This document shows, in pieces, positions 7,196-14,414 of a stretch of 22,906 nt of DNA. Numbering within the stretch: position 1 is the stretch's first letter; each line of letters begins with the position of its first letter. Source of the stretch: Firmicutes bacterium CAG:110 (GTDB taxonomy: Bacteria; Bacillota; Clostridia; Oscillospirales; Oscillospiraceae); NCBI GenBank assembly GCA_000434635.1, contig HF988067.1, positions 1 through 22,906 of the forward strand, in the 5' to 3' direction. The notes beneath the pieces are model-generated. The model was not told the DNA's origin, searched no databases, and saw only the letters and a list, made by a program, of their open reading frames with translations. The position numbers were made by a program, and so were the translations under genes.

Positions 7196-7870
7196 ATGAG
7201 CTTCAAAGATATTTTCAAAAAGTCCTTTCTGGAGGGCTTTGCCTCCACGGAGATCACCACGCTGACGGTGGTCACGGCACTGGGCGTGGCGTGCCTGCTG
7301 GCGCTGTACATATTTTTCGTCTACCGGGTCGTGACCCGGAAGACCTTCTATTCCAAGAACTTCAACATCACGCTGGCAGGCGTCACCGTGATCACGGCGT
7401 CGCTCATTCTCACCATGCAGTCCAGCGTGGTGCTGTCCCTGGGCATGGTGGGCGCGCTGTCCATCGTCCGCTTCCGTACCGCTATCAAGGAGCCGATGGA
7501 CTTGATGTTCCTCTTCTGGTCGATCAGCGTGGGCATTATCTGCGGCGCGGGACTTGCTCAGGTGGCGGTCATTCTGTCCGTGGTGATGACCCTTGGTATC
7601 CTGATTCTGGACAGGCTGCCCGTAGCGCGCGCGCCCATGATCTTTGTGGTCAACGCCGATAACTTCGACGCGGAGGACGCTGTCGTGGAGACCGTGCGAA
7701 AATACGCGAAGCATTACCGCATCAAGTCCCGGAATCTGGCGGAGAATTCTCTTGATCTGGTTCTGGAGCTGCGGACGGACGAGGGCGGTAAGCTGGTCCG
7801 GGAAGTGATGGGGCTTGCGGGCGTGACTTCCGCGTCTTTGCTTGCTCACGACGGCGAAGTTACATTCTGA
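7196..7870 (+). CDS. DUF4956 multi-pass membrane protein
   Basis: This 224-residue protein matches the DUF4956 family, which is regularly encoded beside VTC-domain and CotH proteins. About four or five membrane spans cover residues 22-143 (near 23-44, 58-78, 82-96 and two segments between 107 and 143). They contain the conserved core LGMVGALSIVRFRTAIKEP near 82-100. A soluble alpha/beta tail of about 80 residues (ARAPMIFVVNADNF onward) resembles a small cytoplasmic domain. It starts 10 bases after the VTC gene with GGAGAG before its ATG, so it is the third gene of the cassette. The biochemical role is unknown; a channel or scaffold for the polyphosphate product is a guess from context. No clear terminator follows before the next promoter. 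Confidence 0.87.
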   Translation: MSFKDIFKKSFLEGFASTEITTLTVVTALGVACLLALYIFFVYRVVTRKTFYSKNFNITLAGVTVITASLILTMQSSVVLSLGMVGALSIVRFRTAIKEPMDLMFLFWSISVGIICGAGLAQVAVILSVVMTLGILILDRLPVARAPMIFVVNADNFDAEDAVVETVRKYAKHYRIKSRNLAENSLDLVLELRTDEGGKLVREVMGLAGVTSASLLAHDGEVTF

Positions 7871-7890
7871 CCACTGTACAGGAAAAATAC

Positions 7891-7919
7891 TTGACAGGCA
7901 GAAAAGTCTGTGCTATAAT
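7891..7919 (+). promoter_or_regulatory. Full-consensus sigma-A promoter of the ylxM-ffh operon
   Basis: TTGACA (7891-7896), a 17-base spacer and TATAAT (7914-7919), with an extended TG at 7911-7912, give a complete consensus match 42 bases before the ylxM start. Confidence 0.92.
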
Positions 7920-7961
7920 ACCCGACGGTCAAGGAAATGTACTTGACACGGGAGGTTCTGA

Positions 7962-8306
7962 ATGGACGCGCTGGAAATGTCGCTTCTGTATGACTATTAC
8001 GGTGGACTGCTGACGGGCAAACAGAGGCAATGCTTTGATCTGCGCTACAATCAGGATCTTTCTCTGGGCGAGATCGCTCAGGTGATGGGCGTGAGCCGTC
8101 AGGCCGTAAGCGACAACCTGACGCGGACGGAGGCGCTTCTCCGGAAAATGGAGGATAGCATCGGCTGTGTCGGCCGGGATCTCAAGAACCGGAATGCGCT
8201 GCGGACGATTCTGGACGCGGCGGAACGCCTGAAAACGTACCCGGATGAAACCGTTTCAGTTCTGGCAGGGGAGATCATCGAAGCTGCTCAGGACTTTGAG
8301 GAGTAA
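7962..8306 (+). CDS. ylxM: YlxM/p13-like UPF0122 DNA-binding protein
   Basis: This 114-residue protein has a sigma-70 region-4-like helix-turn-helix: LTGKQRQCFDLRYNQDLSL followed by GEIAQVMGVSRQAVSDNLTRTE, residues about 17-60. This matches the YlxM/UPF0122 family, almost always encoded directly before ffh and thought to modulate the signal recognition particle. GGGAGG lies six bases before the ATG, and ffh begins four bases after the stop. The usual ftsY neighbour is absent; the DUF4956 gene lies upstream instead. Confidence 0.93.
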   Translation: MDALEMSLLYDYYGGLLTGKQRQCFDLRYNQDLSLGEIAQVMGVSRQAVSDNLTRTEALLRKMEDSIGCVGRDLKNRNALRTILDAAERLKTYPDETVSVLAGEIIEAAQDFEE

Positions 8307-8309
8307 AGT

Positions 8310-9659
8310 ATGGCATTTGAAGGCTTAACCGAAAAGATTTCCGCGACCTTCAAAAAACTGCGCGGCAAGGGACGCCTGAAAGAGGCGGACGTAAAGGAGG
8401 CTATGCGGGAGATCCGCATGGCGCTGCTGGAAGCGGACGTCAGCTATAAGGTGGTCAAGGATTTTACCAAATCCGTCACCGAGCGCTGCATCGGCGCTGA
8501 CGTTCTGGAATCCCTGACTCCTGCCCAGATGATCGTGAAGATCGTCAACGAGGAGCTTTGCAAGCTCATGGGCAGCGATACCAAGCATATCAACATCAAC
8601 CCCAATGGCCCGACGGTGGTCATGCTGGTGGGCTTGCAGGGCGCGGGTAAAACCACCAACGGCAGCAAGCTGGCCGGACTGATGAAGCGGCAGGGGAAGA
8701 ACCCGTTGCTGGTCGCCTGCGACATTTACCGCCCCGCCGCCATTCAGCAGCTGAAGGTCTGCGGCGAAAAGCTGGGCATCCCCGTGTTTGAAAAGGGGAC
8801 GCAGGACCCGGTGCAGACGGCGAAAGAGGCCGTCCTCTACGCCCGTCAGCACGGCCATGACATGGTGTTTCTGGACACCGCCGGCCGTCTGCATGTGGAC
8901 GAGACTCTGATGAACGAACTGAAAAACATCAAGGCCACCGTCAAGCCCGACGAGATCATGCTGGTCGTGGACGCCATGACCGGTCAGGACGCGGTGAACG
9001 CCGCTCAGAGCTTCAACGAGTGGCTGGATATTGACTCCGTGATGCTGTCCAAGCTGGACGGCGACGCGAGAGGCGGCGCGGCGCTTTCCGTCCGCGCAAT
9101 CACAGGCAAGCCCATCAAGTTCGCCGGTATCGGCGAGAAGCTGGAGGACATCGAGCCGTTCCATCCTGACCGGATGGCCAGCCGCATTCTGGGCATGGGC
9201 GATGTGCTGACCCTCATCGAGAAGGCAGAAAAGGCTTACGACGCCAAAAAGGCCGCCGAGATGGAGGAAAAGCTGAAAACCAACCGCTTCACCCTTCAGG
9301 ACTTTTACGACCAGATGGTGCAGATGAAATCCATGGGCTCCATGGAGGAAATTCTCGCCCAGATGCCCGGCGGCGGAAACCTCAAGGGCGTCAAGCTGGA
9401 CGAAAAGGCCATGGCGCACACCGAAGCCATCATCCTGTCCATGACCCCAAAGGAGCGGGAAAAGCCCGAGATCATCGGCGCAAGCCGGAAAAAGCGCATT
9501 GCCGCAGGCGCTGGCCTGAAGGTAGAGGACGTGAACCGGCTTCTTAAATCCTTTGAGCAGATGCGCAAGCTCATCAAGCAGTTCTCCGGCCCCGGTGCGG
9601 GGAAGAAAATGAAGCGCATGGGCCGTATGGGCGGCTTTGGCGGCTTCCCCGGCTTCTGA
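8310..9659 (+). CDS. ffh: Signal recognition particle GTPase Ffh (SRP54)
   Basis: This full-length 449-residue SRP54 protein binds signal peptides on the ribosome together with the SRP RNA and docks with FtsY at the membrane. The N domain spans about 1-95. The G domain has P-loop GLQGAGKTT at 108-116, the CDIYRPAAIQQL insert near 136-147, DTAGRLH near 190 and the SKLDGDARGG base-recognition/closing motif. The methionine-rich M domain (about 300-430) includes QMVQMKSMGSMEEILAQMPG and ends in a Gly/Met-rich tail (MKRMGRMGGFGGFPGF). GAGGAG inside the end of ylxM serves as ribosome binding site. No ffs (SRP RNA) gene was seen in the window. Confidence 0.98.
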   Translation: MAFEGLTEKISATFKKLRGKGRLKEADVKEAMREIRMALLEADVSYKVVKDFTKSVTERCIGADVLESLTPAQMIVKIVNEELCKLMGSDTKHININPNGPTVVMLVGLQGAGKTTNGSKLAGLMKRQGKNPLLVACDIYRPAAIQQLKVCGEKLGIPVFEKGTQDPVQTAKEAVLYARQHGHDMVFLDTAGRLHVDETLMNELKNIKATVKPDEIMLVVDAMTGQDAVNAAQSFNEWLDIDSVMLSKLDGDARGGAALSVRAITGKPIKFAGIGEKLEDIEPFHPDRMASRILGMGDVLTLIEKAEKAYDAKKAAEMEEKLKTNRFTLQDFYDQMVQMKSMGSMEEILAQMPGGGNLKGVKLDEKAMAHTEAIILSMTPKEREKPEIIGASRKKRIAAGAGLKVEDVNRLLKSFEQMRKLIKQFSGPGAGKKMKRMGRMGGFGGFPGF

Positions 9660-9669
9660 GCCGAAGCCG
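9650..9669 (+). terminator. Hairpin overlapping the ffh stop codon
   Basis: CGGCTTC (9650-9656) and GAAGCCG (9663-9669) form a 7-bp stem across the stop codon. There is no T-tract, so it is at best a weak terminator or an mRNA-stabilising hairpin. Confidence 0.35.
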
Positions 9670-9671
9670 TA

Positions 9672-9700
9672 TTGATTCGTTCGCTGTAAGCAAATATGCT
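9672..9700 (+). promoter_or_regulatory. Possible promoter for rpsP-khpA
   Basis: TTGATT (9672-9677) and TATGCT (9695-9700) are separated by 17 bases in the AT-rich gap between ffh and rpsP. This suggests a separate promoter for the ribosomal protein gene. Confidence 0.45.
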
Positions 9701-9743
9701 TTGCGATATAGATTTATAGATTATTTATGGAGGTGAAACTCTC

Positions 9744-9983
9744 ATGGTTAAGATCAGACTGAGAAGAATGGGCGCGAAGAAGGCTCCTTACTACCGGATT
9801 GTTGTCGCTGACTCCCGTTCTCCCCGTGATGGCCGCTGCATTGAGGAGATTGGAACTTACAATCCTCTGACCCAGCCCGCTACCATCACCGTCGATGCCG
9901 AGAAGGCTCAGGCATGGATCAAGAACGGCGCTCAGCCCACTGACACCGTCCGCGGCCTGCTGAAGAACGCCGGCGTGCTGTAA
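9744..9983 (+). CDS. rpsP: 30S ribosomal protein S16
   Basis: This 79-residue protein matches bS16 end to end: VKIRLRRMGAKKAPYYRIVVADSRSPRDGR is the hallmark N-terminus (residues 2-31), followed by IEEIGTYNPLT and AWIKNGAQPTDTVRGLLKNAG. S16 is an assembly protein of the 30S subunit body. GGAGGTGAAACTCTC precedes the ATG. Its position after ffh and before khpA is the standard Firmicutes order. Confidence 0.98.
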   Translation: MVKIRLRRMGAKKAPYYRIVVADSRSPRDGRCIEEIGTYNPLTQPATITVDAEKAQAWIKNGAQPTDTVRGLLKNAGVL

Positions 9984-10006
9984 GATCCGCAAAGGAGAAT
10001 TCCGCA

Positions 10007-10237
10007 ATGAAAGAACTTTTGCTGTATATGGCAAAGAATCTGGTGGATGATCCTGATGCCGTCACCGTAACCGAAACCTCTGACGAGGAAGGGAAGGTGC
10101 TGGAGCTTCGTGTCGCTGAGGGCGACATGGGCAAGGTGATCGGCCGCCAGGGACGGATCGCCAAGGAGATCCGCACCATTATTAAGACTGTAGCCCAGCG
10201 CACAGGCGAGAAGGTCACGGTCGAAATCGTGGATTAA
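10007..10237 (+). CDS. khpA: KH-domain RNA-binding protein KhpA (YlqC)
   Basis: This 76-residue single KH-domain protein has the canonical GxxG loop in KVIGRQGRIAKEIRTIIK near residues 42-59. KhpA binds RNA with KhpB in Gram-positive bacteria and affects cell elongation and division. AAAGGAG lies eight bases before the ATG and the gap from rpsP is 23 bases, so the two are co-transcribed. A terminator-like hairpin follows immediately. Confidence 0.95.
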   Translation: MKELLLYMAKNLVDDPDAVTVTETSDEEGKVLELRVAEGDMGKVIGRQGRIAKEIRTIIKTVAQRTGEKVTVEIVD

Positions 10238-10243
10238 ACGAGG

Positions 10244-10269
10244 ATGCGTGACATTTGTCACGCATTTTT
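10244..10269 (+). terminator. Intrinsic terminator or attenuator after khpA
   Basis: ATGCGTGAC (10244-10252) and GTCACGCAT (10257-10265) form a perfect 9-bp stem with loop ATTT, followed by five T residues. It lies seven bases after the khpA stop, inside the otherwise continuous ribosomal/tRNA gene block. Confidence 0.82.
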
Positions 10270-10275
10270 CGTTAT

Positions 10276-10326
10276 CCCGGCTGCTTGCCGGGAATGTGAT
10301 AAGAAATCATCTGCTCATTTGAGCAG
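10276..10326 (+). promoter_or_regulatory. Two further tandem hairpins in the rimM leader
   Basis: CCCGGC/GCCGGG (10276-10281 and 10287-10292, loop TGCTT) and CTGCTC/GAGCAG (10311-10316 and 10321-10326, loop ATTT) follow the khpA terminator. The second ends just before the rimM ribosome binding site (AGGGGAG). They could control rimM-trmD expression; no known riboswitch class was recognised. Confidence 0.45.
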
Positions 10327-10341
10327 TAGGGGAGAATTGAA

Positions 10342-10833
10342 ATGAAACTTCCATATATTGAAGCCGGTGAGATCGTCACCACCCACGGCGTCCGGGGAGA
10401 GGTGAAAGTCCTTTCCTGGCTGGACAGCCCGGAAATGCTCTGCGAATTTGACCGCTGCCGGATAAGCGGCAGGGAATACGTCATGGATTCCGTTCGGGTG
10501 CAGAAGACCTGCAATCTGGTCAAGCTCCGGGGCGTTGACACCATGGAGGACGCTCAGAAGCTTCGGGGGAAAACCATGGAGCTGTACCGGGAGGACATCT
10601 CCGACGAGCTGATCTTCGCCGCCGAGCTGGTGGACGTGGAGGTCTACGCGGACGGTGCGTGCATCGGCAAGATCAAAGAGGTGCTGGACTACCCCGGCAA
10701 CAGCGTCTACGTCGTGCAGGGGGAACGGGAGTACCTAATCCCCGCGGTGAAGGAATTCATTCTTTCCACCGATCTGGAAAGAAATCAGATGCAGGTGAAA
10801 CTGCTGAAGGGAATGGCAAGCGATGAGGATTGA
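10342..10833 (+). CDS. rimM: Ribosome maturation factor RimM
   Basis: This 163-residue protein has the RimM N-terminal barrel (IEAGEIVTTHGVRGEVKV at residues 6-23, then VRVQKTCNLVKLRGVDTMEDAQKLRG) and a C-terminal PRC barrel (ELVDVEVYADGACIGKIKEV near 94-113, YLIPAVKEFI near 133-142). It helps mature the 30S head region by binding S19 and 16S rRNA. GGGGAG precedes the ATG. It overlaps trmD by 11 bases, so the two are translationally coupled. Confidence 0.96.
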   Translation: MKLPYIEAGEIVTTHGVRGEVKVLSWLDSPEMLCEFDRCRISGREYVMDSVRVQKTCNLVKLRGVDTMEDAQKLRGKTMELYREDISDELIFAAELVDVEVYADGACIGKIKEVLDYPGNSVYVVQGEREYLIPAVKEFILSTDLERNQMQVKLLKGMASDED

Positions 10834-11602
10834 CATTCTGACGCTGTTTCCCGACACTCTGGGGGATGTGCTTTCCGAAAGCATTCTGGGGCGTGCGCAG
10901 GAGCGGGGATATATTTCCATCGAAGCCCACCAGATACGGGACTACACCGCAAACAAGCAGAATCAGGTGGACGACTATCCTTACGGCGGCGGGCGGGGCG
11001 CCATCATGCAGGCTGACCCCTTATACCGCTGCTGGGAGGCGGTGTGCGACGAGGCCGGTGGGGCGGTGCATACCGTCTATCTGTCCCCCTGCGGACATAC
11101 TTTCAAACAGGCGGATGCCATTCGCCTGAGCAAGCTGGACAATCTGATTCTGGTCTGCGGCCATTACGAGGGCATTGACCAGAGGTTTATTGACGAGTGC
11201 GTGGATGAGGAAATTTCTCTGGGTGACTTCGTCCTCACCGGCGGTGAGATTGCCGCCATGGCGGTGACGGATGCGGTGTGCCGCATGGTTCCGGGGGTGC
11301 TTGCCGACCCGGAGTGCTTTGAGGACGAGAGCCACTTCAACGGCCTGTTGGAATACCCCCAGTACAGCCGTCCGGCGGTATGGCACGGGCGGGCGGTGCC
11401 GGAAATTCTGCTCTCCGGCAACCACGAAAAGGTGCGCCAATGGCGTCGGAAGCAGGCGCTTCGCCGCACCCGGGCGCGGCGGCCGGACATGTATGCACAG
11501 CTGGATTTATCGTCGAAGCAGGACAAGAAGCTGCTGAAGGAAATGGAGGTGGAAGACCGTGAACAAGCTGGAAACTCTGAAAACATGGGTGCAGGAGAGT
11601 AA
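10823..11602 (+). CDS. trmD: tRNA (guanine37-N1)-methyltransferase TrmD
   Basis: This 259-residue SPOUT methyltransferase makes m1G37 in tRNAs and so prevents frameshifting. Diagnostic motifs are MRIDILTLFPD at the N-terminus, DDYPYGGGRGAIMQADPLY near 49-67, VYLSPCGHTF near 86-95, LVCGHYEGIDQRFID near 109-124 (deep trefoil knot), SLGDFVLTGGEIAAM near 131-145 and YPQYSRPAVW near 177-186. The start lies inside rimM, with AAGGGA ten bases upstream. The C-terminus (EDREQAGNSENMGAGE) overlaps the sirtuin gene by 44 bases in another frame. rplS, the usual next gene, is not present. Confidence 0.97.
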   Translation: MRIDILTLFPDTLGDVLSESILGRAQERGYISIEAHQIRDYTANKQNQVDDYPYGGGRGAIMQADPLYRCWEAVCDEAGGAVHTVYLSPCGHTFKQADAIRLSKLDNLILVCGHYEGIDQRFIDECVDEEISLGDFVLTGGEIAAMAVTDAVCRMVPGVLADPECFEDESHFNGLLEYPQYSRPAVWHGRAVPEILLSGNHEKVRQWRRKQALRRTRARRPDMYAQLDLSSKQDKKLLKEMEVEDREQAGNSENMGAGE

Positions 11603-12275
11603 CCGCATCGTCTTTTTCGGCGGCGCGGGAGTTAGTACGGAGTCCGGAATCCCGGATTTCCGGAGCGTGGACGGGCTGTACCACCAGAAATTCGACTACC
11701 CGCCGGAGGTCATCATCAGCCACAGCTTTTATGAGCGGAACCCGGAGTATTTTTTCCGGTTTTACCGGGAAAAAATGCTGCCGCTGGGCTTTGAGCCCAA
11801 CATCACCCATAGGATTCTCGCAAAGTGGGAGCAGGAGGGAAAGCTCCTGGCGGTGGTGACCCAGAACATCGATGGCCTGCACCAGAAGGCGGGATCGAAA
11901 AAGGTCTATGAGCTGCACGGCTCGGTGCTTCGCAATTACTGCACCCGCTGCGGCAAATTCTACAGCGCCGAATTTGTCAAAAATGCCCCGGGCATTCCCC
12001 GGTGCAGCTGCGGCGGCATCGTAAAGCCGGATGTCGTCCTTTACGAAGAAAGTCTGGACGAACAGACCATTGCGGGCAGCGTAAAGGCCATCCGCAGTGC
12101 GGACATGCTCATCGTGGCCGGAACCAGTCTGACGGTGTACCCGGCGGCGGGGCTTATCAATTATTATCGGGGCAGCCGGCTGGTGCTCATCAACCGGGAC
12201 GAGACACCTTATGACGACCGCGCCGATCTGGTGCTGCACGAAAGTCTTGGGGACGTCTTTTCCCAATTCGCATGA
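11559..12275 (+). CDS. cobB: Sir2-family NAD-dependent protein deacylase (CobB-like)
   Basis: This 238-residue sirtuin has the Rossmann NAD site FFGGAGVSTESGIPDFRS near residues 19-36, the catalytic TQNIDGLHQKAG near 104-115 and HGS near 121-123. Two Cys pairs for structural zinc are visible in CTRC and CSC, and GTSLTVYPAAGL near 188-199. It removes acyl groups from lysines, using NAD. The start is a GTG at 11559 with GGAGG nine bases upstream, all inside trmD, so expression is coupled to trmD. A strong bidirectional terminator follows. Substrate preference (acetyl versus longer acyl) cannot be told from the sequence alone. Confidence 0.95.
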   Translation: MNKLETLKTWVQESNRIVFFGGAGVSTESGIPDFRSVDGLYHQKFDYPPEVIISHSFYERNPEYFFRFYREKMLPLGFEPNITHRILAKWEQEGKLLAVVTQNIDGLHQKAGSKKVYELHGSVLRNYCTRCGKFYSAEFVKNAPGIPRCSCGGIVKPDVVLYEESLDEQTIAGSVKAIRSADMLIVAGTSLTVYPAAGLINYYRGSRLVLINRDETPYDDRADLVLHESLGDVFSQFA

Positions 12276-12279
12276 AAAT

Positions 12280-12306
12280 CAGGGAGGAAGCACAGCTTCC
12301 TCCCTG
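12280..12306. terminator. Bidirectional terminator between the sirtuin and ThrE-like genes
   Basis: CAGGGAGGAAG (12280-12290) and CTTCCTCCCTG (12296-12306) form a perfect 11-bp stem with loop CACAG, between convergent genes. Plus-strand U-rich sequence (AAATTTTATG) follows; on the minus strand ATTTTC follows. Confidence 0.85.
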
Positions 12307-12311
12307 AAATT

Positions 12312-13553
12312 TTATGTTTTTGTCTTTTGCATTCTGCGGGATTTCCATTGGGCATACATCCGGAACACGGTAGACCCCAGCAAAATGCCTACCGCCATGA
12401 TACCGGCGATGGCGGCGGTGTTCATGCCCCTGTAGGCAAACATATCCATCTCGCCCCGCACGGCGAAGTTCATGGTGTAATACACCCCCGCGCCGGGAAT
12501 CAGAGGGAACGCGGACACCAGCAAATAGGAAATGGCGGGATATTTGCGGATTCTTGCCATAATTTCGGAATATAACGACGCAAACAGAGAAGCCCAGAAA
12601 TAGGAGAGGATCTCGCTGAATCCCAGCCGTTGACTCAACCAGAACACCACCCAGCACGCAATGCCGCCGATGGTGCAGAGAATGCCCCCGGGGCCATGAA
12701 TATTGAACAGAATGGAGAACCCAAAGCATCCGATACAGGCGAACAGGCACTGCGCCAGAACGGAATGGTCAACGGCAGGTGCGGAAACCGGTGCGCCCCA
12801 CAGCCGCTCGGCAAGCGACCACGCCGTGGCCGTCCCCACCGCCAGAGCCGCCGCGATCAGGAACACCTGAACGATCCGGTTGATGCCGGAATTGGTGTCG
12901 CCGTAGATGATGTCCCGCATGGCGTTGGTGAACAACAGGCCGGGAACGAGGATCATCAAAGCGCCGATGGTAATGGCGTCTGGATTCTTTGCAATGCCCA
13001 TAGCGCCGAAGGCATAGGCCAGCAGCGCCATCAGGAAGGAAGCGGCAATGGTTCGGAAGAACTGGTTAGTGTCCTGCGCGTCCAGAAACCGAATTACAAG
13101 TCCTACCAGTATCCCGCAAATACCGGCGCAGAGGCCGTCCAGAAAATTGCCGCCGAACAGCAGCCCGAAGCCCAGTGCGCCCAGAAAATACCCCAGATAA
13201 ACGATGGGAACCGGATAGACAAGCCGCTGGGAGCGGGTGACCTCCATCCACCGCTGGGCTTCCTTCGGCTCCGGGCGCTGGCTGCAATAGGCGCGACTCA
13301 GGCCGCTGAATTTTTCTACAGAGTCCAGATCGTTGCCATGGGAGCCGATGCGGCGCATCCGGGTGATGGGGGTGCCGTCCTCCATCATGACGGTGACGAT
13401 CAGATAATTGGGAATGGCGAACACTTCCGACGCAATGCCGTAGCTACTCAGCACCCGGCTGACGCTTTCCTCCACCCGGAACGTCTCCGCGCCGCACATG
13501 GCAAGCTCATAGCCTAAATCCGTGGCAAGATCCAGTAAAATGTTATAGTCCAT
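12312..13553 (-). CDS. Threonine/serine exporter family protein (ThrE-like, fused N- and C-halves)
   Basis: This 413-residue membrane protein combines the ThrE/DUF1212 N-terminal half with the DUF3815/ThrE_2 C-terminal half, which are two separate genes in many Firmicutes. The N-terminal cytoplasmic part opens with LATDLGYELAMCGAETFRVEES (family start, region 8-29), followed by about ten membrane spans. GALMILVPGLLFTNAMRDIIYGD near 197-219 is the family core. The C-terminal half has AFPLIPGAGVYYTM and GMNTAAIAGIMAVG. It probably exports small hydroxy amino acids or related compounds. The only ribosome binding site is a modest GGGGGA, and a TTGTAT/TATACT promoter is near. Confidence 0.87.
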   Translation of the reverse strand: MDYNILLDLATDLGYELAMCGAETFRVEESVSRVLSSYGIASEVFAIPNYLIVTVMMEDGTPITRMRRIGSHGNDLDSVEKFSGLSRAYCSQRPEPKEAQRWMEVTRSQRLVYPVPIVYLGYFLGALGFGLLFGGNFLDGLCAGICGILVGLVIRFLDAQDTNQFFRTIAASFLMALLAYAFGAMGIAKNPDAITIGALMILVPGLLFTNAMRDIIYGDTNSGINRIVQVFLIAAALAVGTATAWSLAERLWGAPVSAPAVDHSVLAQCLFACIGCFGFSILFNIHGPGGILCTIGGIACWVVFWLSQRLGFSEILSYFWASLFASLYSEIMARIRKYPAISYLLVSAFPLIPGAGVYYTMNFAVRGEMDMFAYRGMNTAAIAGIMAVGILLGSTVFRMYAQWKSRRMQKTKT

Positions 13554-13589
13554 GGGAATCCCCCAGTGTCATAGTCTGAAAGCAGTAAC

Positions 13590-13617
13590 AGTATATCATA
13601 CGCCCTGAAAAATACAA
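13590..13617 (-). promoter_or_regulatory. Possible promoter for the ThrE-like gene
   Basis: On the minus strand TTGTAT (plus 13612-13617) and TATACT (plus 13590-13595) are spaced by 16 bases. The -35 overlaps the tail of the preceding terminator. Confidence 0.4.
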
Positions 13618-13646
13618 GCCGGTTTTTGCATCCAAAAAACACGGCT
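13606..13646 (-). terminator. Intrinsic terminator after the NUDIX gene
   Basis: On the minus strand AGCCG-T-GTTTTT pairs with AAAAAC-CGGCT (one bulged T, 11 bp in all, loop TGGATGC), followed by TTGTATTTTT. The hairpin begins within the NUDIX stop codon. Confidence 0.7.
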
Positions 13647-14262
13647 AATCGAACAGAGTAGGGGAGAGGGGGTTATCCAATGCGTCGAAGCACATCAGGA
13701 TCTGTTCCCGGGAGGTCTTTTCCACGGCAAGATCGATGGGGAGTTCATCTCTGCCAAACAGGCCGATTCCGGTTGTTTCAATATTTTTCTGAAATTCGCC
13801 GCGTTCGTATTTGCACAGCACAAAGCACTTTACGACCCCGTAGACGTAGTTCGCGACGTTGTGCTTCCGCCAGTCCTGAACGGCAATCAGGCGTTCCGCC
13901 TTGACGGTGAATCCGGCTTCCTCCCGGACTTCCTTTTCGGTGTTGGACGCGATGGACTGGTCAACGTCGCACCAGCCGCCGGGCAGACACCATGTGCCGT
14001 TATTTTCATGCACAAGCAGGATTTTGCCGTCGATAAAAACAGCGGCTCTGGTATCGATTTTCGGGGTCTGATAGCCAGTCTCATTGCAGAACAGATCGCG
14101 GACTTTCTCCATGGAAATATCCGTTTTCGCGGAGATCATCTCCGCGGCGATTTCCCGCAACTCAGCGTACCGCTCCCGGTCATATTTGTCCTTCCCGTAT
14201 TGAAGCCCCGCCTGTGCAATGCTCTGAATGCGGATGGCGTAATCCAGCAGCCTGTCGTTCAT
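13645..14262 (-). CDS. NUDIX hydrolase with N-terminal helical domain
   Basis: This 205-residue protein begins with the helical N-terminal domain (LLDYAIRIQSIAQAGLQYGKD, region 5-25) found in a Firmicutes NUDIX subfamily acting on X-linked nucleoside diphosphates such as ADP-ribose. The NUDIX box spans about residues 93-116: GGWCDVDQ, then KEVREEAGF. Two consensus positions differ: the first Glu is Gln (DVDQ) and the Arg before Glu is Lys (KEVREE). The EVREEAG metal-binding core is intact, so activity is likely. A TTGAAA/TATAGT promoter and AAAGGAG precede the ATG. It is divergent from the DUF362 gene. Confidence 0.88.
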   Translation of the reverse strand: MNDRLLDYAIRIQSIAQAGLQYGKDKYDRERYAELREIAAEMISAKTDISMEKVRDLFCNETGYQTPKIDTRAAVFIDGKILLVHENNGTWCLPGGWCDVDQSIASNTEKEVREEAGFTVKAERLIAVQDWRKHNVANYVYGVVKCFVLCKYERGEFQKNIETTGIGLFGRDELPIDLAVEKTSREQILMCFDALDNPLSPTLFD

Positions 14263-14301
14263 GCGCCCTATTCTCCTTTTCTCGACATTTCACCAGAAAT
14301 C

Positions 14302-14330
14302 ACTATACCATAGCCATCCGCGTTTTTCAA
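14302..14330 (-). promoter_or_regulatory. Sigma-A promoter of the NUDIX gene
   Basis: On the minus strand TTGAAA (plus 14325-14330), a 17-base spacer and TATAGT (plus 14302-14307) lie about 40 bases before the ATG. Confidence 0.75.
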
Positions 14331-14355
14331 CAGAAAACCGCATGGGAGAAAATAC

Positions 14356-14384
14356 TTGCAATTAGGGATTAGCCGTATTATAAT
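14356..14384 (+). promoter_or_regulatory. Sigma-A promoter of the DUF362 gene
   Basis: TTGCAA (14356-14361), a 17-base spacer and TATAAT (14379-14384) precede the gene. This promoter is back-to-back with the NUDIX promoter. Confidence 0.8.
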
Positions 14385-14414
14385 ACAGCCAACCAAATGA
14401 CAGAAGGTATTTTT

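Noticed and set aside
8325..9419. A 364-codon open frame antisense to ffh
   Set aside because: The sense strand encodes an unmistakable full-length SRP54; the antisense translation has no recognisable domain.
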